DNA from: Cordilura impudica
Taxonomy: Eukaryota; Arthropoda; Insecta; Diptera; Scathophagidae
Length of the DNA: 64,000 bases
Direction: 5' to 3'
NCBI GenBank assembly: GCA_963682025.1
Contig: OY821520.1
Coordinates: 85,298,965 to 85,362,964 of the forward strand
In this document: positions 13,151 to 24,665 of the stretch, one piece after another
Numbering within the stretch: position 1 is the first letter of the stretch
Layout: the number at the start of each line of letters is the position of its first letter
Notes under the pieces: model-generated
What the model was told of the DNA's origin: nothing
The model's input: the letters and a program-made list of their open reading frames with translations, nothing else
Database searches by the model: none
Translations under genes and position numbers: made by a program

Positions 13151-13305
13151 CTCATATGCATAAGGAAAGAAAGAGTTTCAATAAACACTTTGTTTTTATG
13201 GGTTTGATTATTTATTACTCCGCCCTCACAGAGTCGTTAATTGAAAGAATATATTTTAGCTCTCAAAATGGTGTATAACCTTTAAAATAACAGTTTAAGG
13301 CGATG

Positions 13306-13313
13306 CACAGTGG
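13306..13313. other. Candidate Transib terminus (CACAGTGG)
   Basis: CACAGTGG lies about 180 bases beyond the end of the Transib coding remnant, preceded by CGATG. Transib ends and the RAG recombination heptamer share CACAGTG-like sequence, and Transib target duplications are 5 bp and GC-rich. The partner end was not found. Confidence 0.3.
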
Positions 13314-13491
13314 GTTCGATTATACCTAAAATGGAGATTAATTCAAGGAACGGTGCAATTAACGAGATGATATTTTTTTTGGTATTAACAATACCCTAAT
13401 TAGGCAAAAAACAAAACTTCTAACGTTTTTTAATGGATTTTTATTTTTTTTTTATTTAATTAAAGTAATTTATTTGAATATTCTCTATTTC

Positions 13492-15650
13492 TTATTCATC
13501 ACTTGAACTATCATAGTCTTTATCATCATTACAATTACTGTTATCTGTATCATCATCATCATTATCATCATCATTATCATCATTATCATCATCATCATCA
13601 CTATCATCATCATCACCATCATCATTATTATCACTCTCATTGTTGTCATCATCACGATTTTCTTGAGAAATTTTTGGTAATATTAATAGATCTAATTCTG
13701 ACTTCGATAAATTTTCTTTTTTTTTTGTTCATATTGCCTGCTAATGCTCGATATAAATGGGTCTGAACTTAATAGAAATCTATTAAAAATATCTCCATTC
13801 GACTTTTCCCGGCTGCATTTTCGAGCAAAGTGCTCTCTGTAGTTTTTAAAGTCTTCATTCCTTGCTTCTTGAGCTTCTTCTGATAATTCTCTTATTGGTA
13901 AAAGCGCGTGTTGTACTATTTCCGGGCCGTGAATTAAATATTTATGTAATGTGGGAGGCATGCAAAACCAGGGATATATTTCAACAAAGTACTTTGCTGT
14001 GTTGTGAGCGAAATTACGAAAACTTTCCAAATTAATCTCGTGACCACATGAAACAACAATTAGTATTGTGTGCATTTTTTTAATTAGTGTTAGGTCCACT
14101 TTTGTTATTTCAGCTGATATTTCAGCATTTTTAAAAAAACGTCTAGCGGTGTTTCCATCGTTAGAGTTACCAAAGCCCGGCTTTGGCTGGTCATCAATTA
14201 AACCTGTTCTTTCACGAAACTCTTTCTGAATTTGTAGTTTTGTTTCAGCAACAATTTTTTGTCCTCATCTGATTGTGCTTGCCATTTTTTAATTGGAATT
14301 TTATACGATAAGTGGAGAAGGCACTCAAAAAATCGAATTCACGCGTGTAGTATTGATAGCCCAAACTCTAAAGTGGCTGCTCTAACTTCCCTAACAATCA
14401 TGCTGTCAACTGAGTTGAACATCTTACTTGTAGCGCCACATACATAACACTTTTGCGTGGAATTCGTACCCGTTATTGCGTTGCACACTTTCCGTCTATC
14501 ATTACTAAAAACAATTCGCGATGAACCTTTAAGGAATTTTCTCCAACTAAAACTAACGTTTATTCAAGGTTTTTTTTCATCCTCGACCCTAATTTTTTCT
14601 AAATTAGATACACTTGTTGTTTCTTTGGTGTATTCTATCTTTAAAGGCCTACAAAATCTTGTTGATGAAGGACGAGGATTTTTCCAAACTACTTCATTTC
14701 CACTAACAAGTTTAAGTGGTACGATGGATGTTATAAACACTGAAGAGTCGCTTGCATTAGAACTATAAAAAGCCTGTTTGTACGAACTATGTCCGGAGCT
14801 TCCATCAAAACCCCACTTTGAAAACAAGGTTAAGTTTAATAATTTTTTTTCTGTTAAAAATATCATAACATTTTAGCAGCATAACCAGTCTTTCAACCGT
14901 GTGATTTAAAAGTCCTTGAAGACTAACTTGTGCTGAAGTTTCACAAAATTTAACTTGATCTCGTTTGGGATAACACCTTTGTTTTGCTTGTTGAACTTTA
15001 GTATACGAAGGAAATTTTTCCGGAGCCACCCTTCTTATAATATTATAACTATGTCGAGTTAATTTTTGCTTCTATTAAAACGCTAAGTGCTTCTTCTGCA
15101 CTTAGTTGTTTTGGTTTAGTCTGCTTAAAGCTTTTTCTATATTTTGCAGCCCTTGTAGGTGTTGACGGTTTTATTCCTTTAACTAGCTTTGCTGCCTCAA
15201 CATTTCCAGAAGCTCTTAAACTCATTTGTGTAGCATGAGTCAAAACTGGCAATGAAATACTATCTCTTATGCTTCTACTTTTCTTAGATTTAGTTTTCTC
15301 ACTCAATCTTCGAATGAAAGTTCCTTGCGACCTCGTTTATTTGGTGGAGGAACAAATGAGATAGAAGCATTTAGCCATTCAGTATTTAATTCCAAAAAAC
15401 GATCATGGTACCTTTTACATTTACTATATCGAGATTTAAACTGTTTAATAAAATTATCAAACATTTGGTTGAAAAAACTCATATTGCTGGGGTTTATACG
15501 CTTAATGGTTTTCATTTTAAGAAAATTGATTTTATCCTTCCAATCATTTAAAGCGGTATTTCTCATAAAGTTGTTTAGTTCTAGGCGCGATATAGAAATA
15601 GTTTTGGGGCTTATTCCTAAAAATATTAAATTTGTTCTTATTTAATTTAA
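13492..15650 (-). pseudogene. Transib-like (RAG1-related) transposase pseudogene
   Basis: Minus-strand pieces follow one another with small frameshifts and give almost a complete transposase. The N-terminal part (15645-15303) has IKRINPSNMSFFNQM; next comes a basic SEKTKSKKSRS linker (15306-15049). KWGFDGSSGHSSYKQ (near 14810) looks like the first catalytic Asp block. RRKVCNAITGTNSTQKCYVC follows near 14460, a CxxC zinc-binding pair. Then come HKYLIHGPEIV and SEEAQEARNEDFKNYREHF (13990-13830), the likely catalytic Glu block, matching the E-x-x-N arrangement of RAG1/Transib, and SSDPFISS. After a slip in an A run, an acidic Asp-rich tail is encoded by the (ATC)n tract. Family assignment is from memory of motifs. 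Confidence 0.65.
13545..13660. repeat. (ATC/ATT)n trinucleotide tract
   Basis: An imperfect trinucleotide array. On the minus strand it reads GAT/AAT/AGT repeats, encoding an Asp-rich tail at the C-terminus of the Transib-like pseudogene. It explains the His/Tyr-rich plus-strand ORF at this spot, which is an artefact. Confidence 0.85.
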
Positions 15651-15659
15651 CTGTTTAAT

Positions 15660-17610
15660 CGGTTTTCCAATTCCCTTATACCGATTACCTTATTTAATGC
15701 AAAACACAATACGCACTTTACAAAAACTACATATTTTAAAACAGCAAAAAACACCAAAACATAAAACAAGCTCAAAAATAACGGCAATAGAGATGGGCGC
15801 GTAAAACAGTTTATTCGTAAACATTATTATTTATAAATTACGATAGTCAGCACGGGCAAATTAGTATAAGATGTAAAACCATCACGTGAATTTGGTAAAT
15901 TATTAGAAAGTCCTATTTTTTCGCTGGAATTGAGTGTTAATTTTTATTCTTTTCTGGTAAATTGGTCACCCTCGTGAACATAGGTGATCAAACGCCACTC
16001 ACGCAACCATCTCTATTAAATATCAAAATATATTGACAATAATATCAACAACAACAAAATTAGCTAACATTGAGAGTAAGACAATAGTAACAACAAAAAC
16101 ACTGTGGGTATGGTAAATAAAGGAATTTTGAAAACAAGACTTTTTACATAAAATTATTAACATCTTAAAACGGGGCAACAAAAAGGCAAACTTTTTTGTT
16201 TGTAATATCAAGTAGAAATTCCATACTTTTCAAAAAACACAACTTCAAAGCCGCCACTTTACTACTTTGTTACTTCTGGTCCATCATATATGGAAAATAC
16301 CCCGATTTTAGAGTTTTTTTTTTAAAAAATATTAAAAATATTTCCACACATATTTTTATAAACACAAAATCATTTTTTGTACACTTAAATACCTGAAGTT
16401 GAAGGTTCCATCATAAAAGTTTAACTTTATTAATTTTAAATTTAAAAAAATAAGCACTGCTTTTTATAAAATTTAAATTTTTTCACTTTTTAAGAAAACA
16501 GCAATAATTAGCTAACTTTGACAGCTCACTACGAATGAAGTAAAGAACTTAGATGGTTCAAATTTTAAATAGTGATGTAGAATTTTATCTAGTTTTATTC
16601 GATACCAATCATTATGGCAAAAACTTAATTCTAAAATTTGAATTAAGCGCCATTTTGGACACATTTCAACCCAATGTGCGATGGAGCCACTTGAGGATAT
16701 TAATTTAAAATGGACAGAGGAACAAATTTCACACATATGACCTTGCATGACTTGCTTCTTTCAGTCGTCGATGTCAAACTTTGTGATTGAATTTCTTTTG
16801 AGTGGATAGAAGAATTTGCTAACGACACACTTTATTTAATAGAGTATTGTTATTTTCAAAAAAAAAAAAAAAAAAAAAAAACATTTTGTAGTCGCTCGTT
16901 TGAAATGTCTCATTGAATCAGGCCTTGGTCTCATGGTGATTATACCTAAATATGCACCGATTTTCTACAATTAAATAGCGACGTTCAATGGTTTTGCACC
17001 AGATTTCATTTTAAAATACAAAACATAGAGTGATGTTTGCACTTTTTTTTATAAAAATAAATTTTTCAGATAGCCTTTATTTAGGGGGACCCCCACTCGC
17101 TTTAAGATTTTTGTTTTTTCAATTCATAACCTTAATACTATTTTATGGTGAGAACTCCTGGGTACTTTTTTTAAAAATGTAATTATTTTATAATCAGGTT
17201 GTGAGAAGTTTCATTGTAGAAAATGGTTTAAGAACTAATTCTGTGGACTTTTTATATGATGCCATTTTGTATAAAGTTTCTTATAATAAGGGCATTAAAA
17301 GAAATGAAATGTATGCCATTCTTGGATCTGGATGTTGTGAAAATTTGAATCATAGCCAATGAATTTAACATCGACTTGTCATAAGACGGAAGTTGTATTT
17401 TTGGATCATGTGAATTTCAATTCAACTCGTGCTTAGGAAGTAATGTTAAATCACTACTTCTGAATAGATAATTTTTTAAACTATTTTTATGAGTACTTCA
17501 TGGTACATTTTTCAAATTAAGCTTTTAGTTGGCATTATAAATCAGTCTTTCCTTTTCACAACATAAACAAGTTGTTAGATAAAAATTAATTCTTGATACT
17601 TTAATATTAA
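15660..17610. other. AT-rich DNA without recognised genes
   Basis: No coding region recognised. A 22-base A run lies near 16858-16880. Short ORFs here lack family resemblance and carry skewed, A/T-driven composition. Confidence 0.4.
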
Positions 17611-17987
17611 CTAGCAGATTCTAGCCCTCAAAATTCGAGCGCAAATTCTAGGAAATTTTATTTTTTCATTAAATAAAGACCCTAAAAGTATGCTAATCAA
17701 TTATAGCCAATACACAAATCAACACAAAAAACAAACTCATTTTTATTACAAACACATTAACAAATTTAATAAACACACACATAGCATTGTATAATTTAAT
17801 GTATGTGTTAGTAGCAATTTTAAATGCAATTTACTCAAAATAAAGGAAAAAATTTAAAAATCTGTAAATCTGCAAAAAGGCTAAAAAGAAATACCTTTCA
17901 AATAATATACGTTTGGTCAAAATCGGGATAAAACGGTAGAACAAAACATCAGTCACAAAAAATCACCTAGCCTATTAATATTATAGA
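17611..17987 (-). mobile_element. Non-autonomous Helitron (family E), complete copy
   Basis: On the minus strand the copy runs from TCTATAATATTAATAGGCTA to AGAATCTGCTAG. It is flanked by A at its 5' side and T at its 3' side. TC...CTAG ends inserted between A and T without target duplication are the Helitron signature. Length 377 bp, no ORF. Other copies: 21061-21424, 24666-25832, and damaged ones at 4654-4991 and 61937-62230. Confidence 0.75.
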
Positions 17988-17989
17988 TT

Positions 17990-18998
17990 TATCCTTTCCC
18001 CAATATCAATTTTTGATCTTTTTGCTTCCCCAATATAAATTTGCGATTCAAGTTTTGAATTGCAAATTTTATTTTAGTGCTTGACAAAAAATGAAAAATT
18101 TTAATATATATTTTTTAAATTATAAACTTTATAATAATAGCAGCAAATATTTTTGACAAATGCAATAACAACTGAAAAATGTAATTATAACTTATTTTTT
18201 ATACATTATAAAACTAATTAATTAAGAAGAAAAAAATTCAATAAAAAAGCTCTTGAAAATGTTCCCAAAAAGGAACGAAACTTTGGGTAAATGATGATAT
18301 AAAAGTTGTTTTATTTGCATCACTAGCAAGGACCAGTAAGCTCGTAACAAATATAATCAATTAATTATTCATATTTTAATCTCAATTATCCTTTTCCCAA
18401 TTCAAGTTTGAAGTAGTTTAAAATGACATACAACGAAATTGTTCCTTTGAAAGCAATGAAAATTTAGAATGAATACATTCCTTTATGCTGGCAAGTTAAA
18501 TCTGAAGTGGAGAGTTGATAGTTAAAAAAAAATATTAATTTGTGGATATGAAAATAAATTAATTAAAAGAAAGAAAAATAAAACCGTTTTGTTAATGAAC
18601 TTTTGATTCATATATTATTTGTAAGTAAAAAAATAAATTATTCATGTGAATTCTAAATAAATTGAATTCAAAATAAACATTTTGCGAGAAAATAAAACGA
18701 CACATATAAATAAACAAAACAAGAGAAAAGCGGAAGTTTAGAAATTGCAATTATATTCGAAATTTCAATTGAAAGTAAAATAAAATTGAAAGATAAAAAC
18801 TAAGAAAGAAAAAAATAAAACAGAGAAAAAATAAGGCAGATAATAGCAATGGTGCATTTAAAGCAATTTAACATTTTATAAAAATATATACATTATTGAA
18901 ATTAAACAAGCAAGAGATTAATATAAATTATCATCCAATATTAAGATAATTAGTTTGAAACTTTAATTGTTTCAACTACACAACGGAAAAAAAAATCG
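17990..18998. other. AT-rich non-coding DNA
   Basis: No gene or classified element recognised; AT-rich sequence with GAAA-rich stretches. Confidence 0.4.
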
Positions 18999-19131
18999 CC
19001 AACCGAATTGTTGTAAAGTTTAACAACTGACTTTTTGATTGTATCAACAGATATTTTATAGCAACTACCCATTTTCTATTGTGATAAAATATTTACCGTC
19101 AAGGCAATAACTTTATCGCAATTCGGTTGGC
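18999..19131. mobile_element. Small MITE with CCAACCGAATTG inverted ends (copy 2)
   Basis: Starts GCCAACCGAATTGTTGTAAAGT and ends with the inverse, ACTTTATCGCAATTCGGTTGG. The whole 133-bp unit is nearly palindromic at its ends and has no ORF. Shares its ends and 3' flank TTTTCTGTGTGTA with 2390-2562. Confidence 0.6.
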
Positions 19132-19509
19132 AATATGTTTTCTGTGTGTATTAATTGCTAAAAGTTCCAGTACCAGAACGAAAGACGTTAATAATTTATC
19201 ATTTATTTTGTCATATCTAAATCAGTTTTAAAGAAAATCCACAAAAAAAATATATAAACTAAATATAAACATCTAACATGCAGACATTGCATTTTTTTCA
19301 GTGAGGTTTGCTTTAACAAAACATGCGGAGTTAACAACTGCAATTTACAACTGCGTCAAATTAGCGATATAAAATTGTTGGTTATGCGCAATGTTGACAA
19401 TATACCATCATTCCTGTTGGAGTTTTAACATTTTTTAACACGTTTAGCATGAAAAATTGTATTGTATTAATTGTATTGTATTAAAGCATAATTTTATAAA
19501 AAAAAAAAA

Positions 19510-19600
19510 AAAAACAAAAGTGTTAAATTCGGCTTTGTCGAAACTGTGATATCCTACACCCGTATTCTAAACACAATAATATATAATCAAGGTTGTCAAC
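19510..19600 (+). mobile_element. Family C element, 5' end fragment
   Basis: Reads AAAGTGTTAAATTCGGCTTTGTCGAA then ATATCCTACACCC, a diverged version of the family C terminal hairpin and the ATACCCTxCACC motif. The body of the element is not clearly present to its right. Confidence 0.45.
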
Positions 19601-20284
19601 AAATAAAAATAAAAATGGCTAGATTTCACATTATAATGGCCAGATTTTTTACAATGATTTTTAAAATTAACAAGATAATTAACAAAATTGTTAGGTAATT
19701 TTCGTGCTTTATTAATGAAAAATCAATTTGTAATTGTATTGAGCGTAAATGTAAACACATACAATACATGTACAAGCAAACAAAAATATATATGCATTGC
19801 TAATACATATGGGGTGTTTCATGTCAAGTGATCCAACTTTTGAAACCGATGTCTTCCGAGGTTAGTCCTATTGGATGGTAGTTTAGACACAATTTTTTAA
19901 CAAGATCGGTCCAGAACTCTCTAAGTTTCTCATCCATGTAACTTTTTACCTATTGTTCTTAGCAAAATTTGTCCCAAATAATTTAGTCTTTCGAAAAAAA
20001 AATTAAAAAAATATATAAAAAATTTTTTGATTTTTTTTTTTTGCAAAATCAAAAATTTTTTGATTTTTTTCAAAAATGATTTTTTTTTCTTGCTCAAAAG
20101 AAAGCTGAGGTTTTTCCTTTCAGATCTTAGTGGGATGCGAGTGGGATAACTATAAAAAAAATGTTTTATAACTCAAGACAACGGTTTTTCAATTTTTAGC
20201 ATATGCACTAATTTGAATTTTTTCCTATTAGTGTGTCAGTGTTTCTAAAAACCTTTTTATTTTTAATATACTGAGAAACTAGGC

Positions 20285-20640
20285 AAATTTACCTTTCCGG
20301 GAAAAAAATAAGCACATTTGCTTTAACAAAGTACCTTTTATAAAATAGTACCTTTTCGAAAAAATGCTCCTTTTCTTAAAAAATTGTCTTTTTTAAAAAG
20401 GTAAATTTTCTTAAAAAAGTTTATTTTCTTTTCAAATTTCCTTTTCCTAAAAAGTATGCAACATTTTCTTAAAAAGTACTTTCTCTTAAAAAAGTAGCTT
20501 TTCTAAAAAAAAATTATTTTCTTCAAAAAGTATCTTTTCTTTAGAAACAGGCGTTTCTTGAAAAATTGTTTTTCCTTTTAAAGTATCTTTTCTTAAAAAG
20601 TGCATTTTCTTAAAAAGGCGACCCATCTTAAAATAATGTT
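20285..20640. repeat. Degenerate short-period repeat (core TTTTCTTAAAAAGTA)
   Basis: More than a dozen irregular repeats of a roughly 20-24 base unit centred on TTTTCTTAAAAAGTA, with variants such as CCTTTTCTTAAAAAATT. The core is itself near-palindromic. No coding function. Confidence 0.65.
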
Positions 20641-20666
20641 TTTTCATAATTTTTCATCGGGCTTTT

Positions 20667-20947
20667 TTATACCCTGCACACCACTGCGCAGAGGGTATAT
20701 ATTAGTTTGTGAATCCGTTTGTAACTCATCGAAATAAATTTCGCAGACCCCATATACTATATATATTCCTGATGCTTATAAAAGGAGTAGTGGATCTAGC
20801 GTTGTCCTAAAATTTTTGTTAATCTAGCCGATATAATTTTAAGTCCAGTCTTTTTTATCTTTAAGTGTTGACAACCTGGTTATGACATTATGACGAGTGG
20901 AGAGTATTAATGATTCGGCACAGCCGAATATAACACTCTTACTTGTT
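20667..20947 (-). mobile_element. Family C element, compact 280-bp copy
   Basis: Left end TTATACCCTGCACACC with an adjacent hairpin against GCAGAGGGTATA. Right end carries palindromic ATTCGGCACAGCCGAAT followed by ATAACACTCTTACTTGTTT. Both ends match family C at 8763-11894 in inverse orientation. Non-coding. Confidence 0.6.
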
Positions 20948-21060
20948 TTTTATTCAAATTTAAAATATTTTTAATCAACTTTGCCACCAAGCTATCCATT
21001 TTAGAGGAAATTAAAATTCGATGTAGATATATCGTAAAGCTGTGGATATAATTACTCTTA

Positions 21061-21424
21061 CTAGCAGATTCCAGCGCTCGCAATTTCTAGGCAACTTTAT
21101 TTCTCAACTTAGCCAATTCACAAACCAACACTTTTTGGGTTTATTATTATTGTGAATAAAGATAACAAACTCATTAACAAACACATTAACACATTTAATA
21201 AACACACACATAGCATATGTTTAATTTTATGTATGTGTTAGTAGCAACTTTAAATGCAATTTACTCAAAATAGTTGAACAAATTTAAAAATTTGTAAATC
21301 TAATGAACAGCTAAAAATAAATACCTTTCAAATAATATCCGTTTGGTCAAAATCGGGATAAAACGGTAGAACAAAACATCGGTAACAAGAAATCGCTTAG
21401 CATATTAATATTATAATATATAGA
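21061..21424 (-). mobile_element. Non-autonomous Helitron (family E), complete copy
   Basis: Minus-strand ends are TCTATATATTATAATATTAA at the 5' side and GGAATCTGCTAG at the 3' side, flanked by A and T. Internal sequence matches the 17611 copy, with an added ATTATTATTGTGAATAAAG segment shared with the 61937 copy. Confidence 0.75.
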
Positions 21425-21439
21425 TTATAGCATTAAAAT

Positions 21440-22130
21440 TAAATAGTCAGTATCCACGATTTAAAATTACTTGCGATGTCCAATATCCTATAGAACAATC
21501 AGAAGACATGGCAATGAAATCGTTATAACCGAAGGCATAAAAGACAGAAAACATAACTGTCGTGACATAAGTGACGAAAAGAAGTTTAATTTTGATAGTC
21601 CGGATGGTATTCAAGGATATTGGAAGGAAAAAGATAAAGAAACTCAAACTATTTGGTAAGCTTTTTTAAAGGTGGTTCCCTTATGACATGGGCAGTATTT
21701 AGACATGGGCGAAATTCTCCCATTTGTTTTAATACACATAAAACTAATGTGAAGAACTATATGGAATTGTAAGATGATGTTCTTATTACATTTGCTGAGG
21801 AAAATTTTGGAGATAATTCTAACTTCCAGCAGGACAATGCCCCCATCCACAGGGCTAATAAAAGAGTTTTTTACTGATAAAAATATTGAAGTTTTGGAAT
21901 GGCCGACCCTTAGTCCAGACTTAAATTAGATGAAAAACTTATTGGGAATATTATGCAAGTAAGAATATTCATAGAAATGGTTGGGTGTTCGAGACATTAA
22001 CAGATCTGAAAAATGCAATAACCGTGAAATGGGCAGAAATACCACCGGATACCTTCCAAAGTTTAATTAGTTCAATGCCATTTCCTAGAGGTCCAACTAA
22101 ACATCAAAAAAACGTATAATAATAAGTTTA
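21440..22130 (+). pseudogene. Tc1-like transposase pseudogene
   Basis: Plus-strand pieces match Tc1-family transposase in order: ISDEKKFNFDSPDG (first catalytic Asp), MTWAVFRHG, then FQQDNAPIHRANK (second catalytic Asp). These are followed by a degraded WPxxSPDLN block near 21900-21930 and a C-terminal remnant ending KHQKNV. Stops and frameshifts interrupt it at several points. It starts within 16 bases of the end of a Helitron-type copy, but nothing links the two functionally. Confidence 0.75.
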
Positions 22131-22249
22131 TATGAATTTCATTAAGTTTTTACTTTTTTTTTTTCTTTATGAACCATATACCTAATTCCTAATGGAGCTT
22201 ATAATTTACTTAACTAAATATACAACAAATAGTCTTATTATTAAATATA

Positions 22250-22412
22250 TATTCGTTTATTAGTCGAACTAGCCGTATGTGAAATAAACTCCCCGCACAA
22301 GTCAAATATCCCCATACACTATTCCCTCCTTCCCATAACCTATTTTCCTGAAATCAACACAATGCACTGCATTTGTAGGGGGCATACCCTGAGGGTTGGT
22401 TAACAAAAAAAA
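22250..22412 (+). mobile_element. 5'-truncated LINE end, same family as the LINE at 55402-58395
   Basis: This 160-bp piece matches the last part of the minus-strand LINE at 55402-55610. Shared words are TAGTCGAACTAGCCGTATGT, AACTCCCCGC, CCATAACCTATTTTCCT, AACACAATGCACTGCATTTG and GGTTGGTTAACAAAAAAAA. About 40 bases are missing internally relative to that copy. It ends in a short A tract, as expected for 5'-truncated retroposition. Confidence 0.75.
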
Positions 22413-22507
22413 TATCATAGAAACAATTTAAACTTTTCTAATAAATCTATAAATTGCATTAGAATCTCATTTCTCAATATAATACAAGTTTTATTAAAAA
22501 ACATGGA

Positions 22508-23278
22508 AGAAAACAAGTAAGTCTAGACCGACTATACGATACCCTATACCACGCCTATCTCTCAGGCCCAACTAACTGGATATAGAAAATAAGCATAACT
22601 CAAATTTGAGTGGGATTTTTATTAATTTTTTTGGCTTCAGATATGAAAAAGTTCATATCGGATGATATATCTATATGGGGACTAGGCCCAAAAATGGACC
22701 GATCCTGACCACGTTTGGTAAAGTCTCTTGTATTTTGCAAAAATATATAAAACAAAATTTGAGAAGAATCAGTGCAATATTTTTGTTTTTTGACAGATTT
22801 AGGTGAAGATCGGGAAGCAGCTCTATATGGGGCCTATGACTAAGAGTTGTCCCATAGGGATCATTTTTGGACTACTCATTAATGGATGTAATAAACACAT
22901 ACAAACCCAATTTGATTTGAATCTTATGGCAATTTATGTTGATTTCATAGGGGTCATTTGTATGGGGGCTAGGTCTGAACATGGACCGATTCTCACCAAT
23001 TTCAATAGCGTTCATCCTATGGCCGATAAAAGCTTATATACCAAATTTCATATATATTCAAATATATTCATATTTGCGACCTGCAGTTTGATTACAAGCT
23101 TTACATGGACACACAGACGGACGGACGGACGGACATCGTTAAATCGAATCAGATAGTGATTCTGATTCGATCGGTATAATAAAAGATGGGTCCAGGTCAA
23201 GTATTTTTGGTAGTTACAAACAGCAGCACAAAGTCATTATACCCAAACCACATAGTGGTATAGGGTATAATTATAGTC
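22508..23278 (+). mobile_element. Family B element (DINE-1/mini-me-like), copy 1
   Basis: Begins AAACAAGTAAGTCTAGACCGAC (hairpin shortened), then ATACCCTATACCA, and ends GTGGTATAGGGTATAA. The right third holds (ACGG)n, that is (GTCC)n on the other strand. A central GTCY tetranucleotide tract plus terminal hairpin is described for dipteran mini-me/DINE-1 elements. No functional ORF; the 117-codon ORF here is a chance reading conserved among copies. Confidence 0.7.
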
Positions 23279-24018
23279 GGTCTAGACCGACTATACGATA
23301 CCCTATACCATGGTTTAGAGATAGAGAGATAGGGTCTCTCTTAGGTCCAACTAATTGAATAGAGAAAATAAGCAAAAACCAAATTTGAGTGGCATTGTTA
23401 TTAATTTTTTTTGTTATTAATTTTTTTTTTATATGGGGACTAGGTCGAAAAATGGACGATCGTGACCATATTTGGTAAAGTCACTTATATTTTGAAAAAA
23501 TTTAAACAAACCAAATTTGAGAAAAATCTGTGCAATATTTTTGTTTTTGTGATAGATTTAAGTGAATATAGGGAAGTAGCTCTATATGGGACATATGGCA
23601 AAGAATTGTCCTATAGGAATTATTTTTAGACTACTGAGTAATCGATAAACATATACAAACCCAATTTACTGAGATCTATATGATAATTTGTATCGTATGG
23701 CAATTTATGTCGATTTCAAAGGGGTCATTTGTATGGGGACTAGGTCTAAACATGGACCGAATTTCACCAATTTCAAGCCTATGGCCTATAGAAGCTTATA
23801 TACCAAATTTAATCAAAATATATTCATATTTGCGGCCTGTAGTTTGATTACAAGGTTTACATGGACACACAGACAGACGGACGGACATCGCTAAATCGAC
23901 TCAGAAAGTGACTCTGAGTCGATCGGTATAATAAAAGATGGGTCTAGGTTAAATATTTTTGGTAGTTACAAACAGCAGCACAAAGTCATTATATCCAAAC
24001 CACATAGTGGTATAGGGC
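23266..24018 (+). mobile_element. Family B element, copy 2 in tandem with copy 1
   Basis: Starts inside the end of copy 1: GGGTATAATTATAGTCGG leads straight into the 20-base palindrome TAGTCGGTCTAGACCGACTA. Ends at TGGTATAGGGC, where a nested MITE (24018-24514) begins. The ACGG tract is shorter than in copy 1. Confidence 0.7.
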
Positions 24019-24514
24019 AAGGTTCAGAAAATACACACATGAAACACACAATGTTCCGTTCAAAAGCAGCCAACACATATCTTTATTTTCATATCAATTA
24101 TGTGCGTTTCTAAATTTTCTACGGTGCCCAACACAACCATGACTGTGTTCGTTTTAATATTTCGTTATTTACACGAACATTTTTGTATCACATACTTTTT
24201 GTTTCAATCACACATAAAGCACACATTTTTGAGTGTTGCTTTATTTGAAGTTCATGTTCTGGTACGTGTAGTGAAAAAAAACACAGAACATGTACAATAA
24301 ACAGGTTCGAGTTCAGTTATATTTTAAGTCGTGTTGTGGCTCGTGTAGTAAGAAAAAACACAACATGTACAATAAACAGGTTCGAGTTCAGTTATATTTT
24401 AAGTCGTGTTAAAAAAACAAACATAATTGGTATGAAAATAAAAATGGTCTAAGTTATGTTTGTTTACATATATGTACGAGTTTTTTATTCAGTGTGTGTT
24501 TTTTTCTGAACTCT
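24018..24514. mobile_element. MITE nested in the end of family B copy 2
   Basis: Terminal inverted repeats are GGTTCAGAAAATACACAC at the left and the inverse of AGTTCAGAAAAAAACACAC at the right. GGTATAGGG is repeated on both sides (24009-24017 and 24515-24523), a 9-base target duplication. Inside lies a 75-bp direct tandem duplication (about 24258-24334 and 24335-24409) sharing AACATGTACAATAAACAGG. Non-coding. Confidence 0.65.
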
Positions 24515-24665
24515 GGTATAGGGTAAAAAAAAATTTTACCATATACCCATTTCTATACCTGTAGTCGTTTTTGGGAGCTTAAATTACTGTTATCTGTGTG
24601 TGTTGATTAATTAAAACCATTTACACTTATTTGGGACGTATGCATATAAGCACCCTAAATTCCTA

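Noticed and set aside
13503..13766. Plus-strand His/Tyr-rich 87-codon ORF
   Set aside because: It is the complementary reading of an (ATC)n tract that encodes the acidic tail of the minus-strand Transib pseudogene.
16111..16117. CACTGTG as the partner terminus of the Transib element
   Set aside because: Its outer flank (GGTAT) does not match CGATG at the other candidate end, and inner sequences do not pair.
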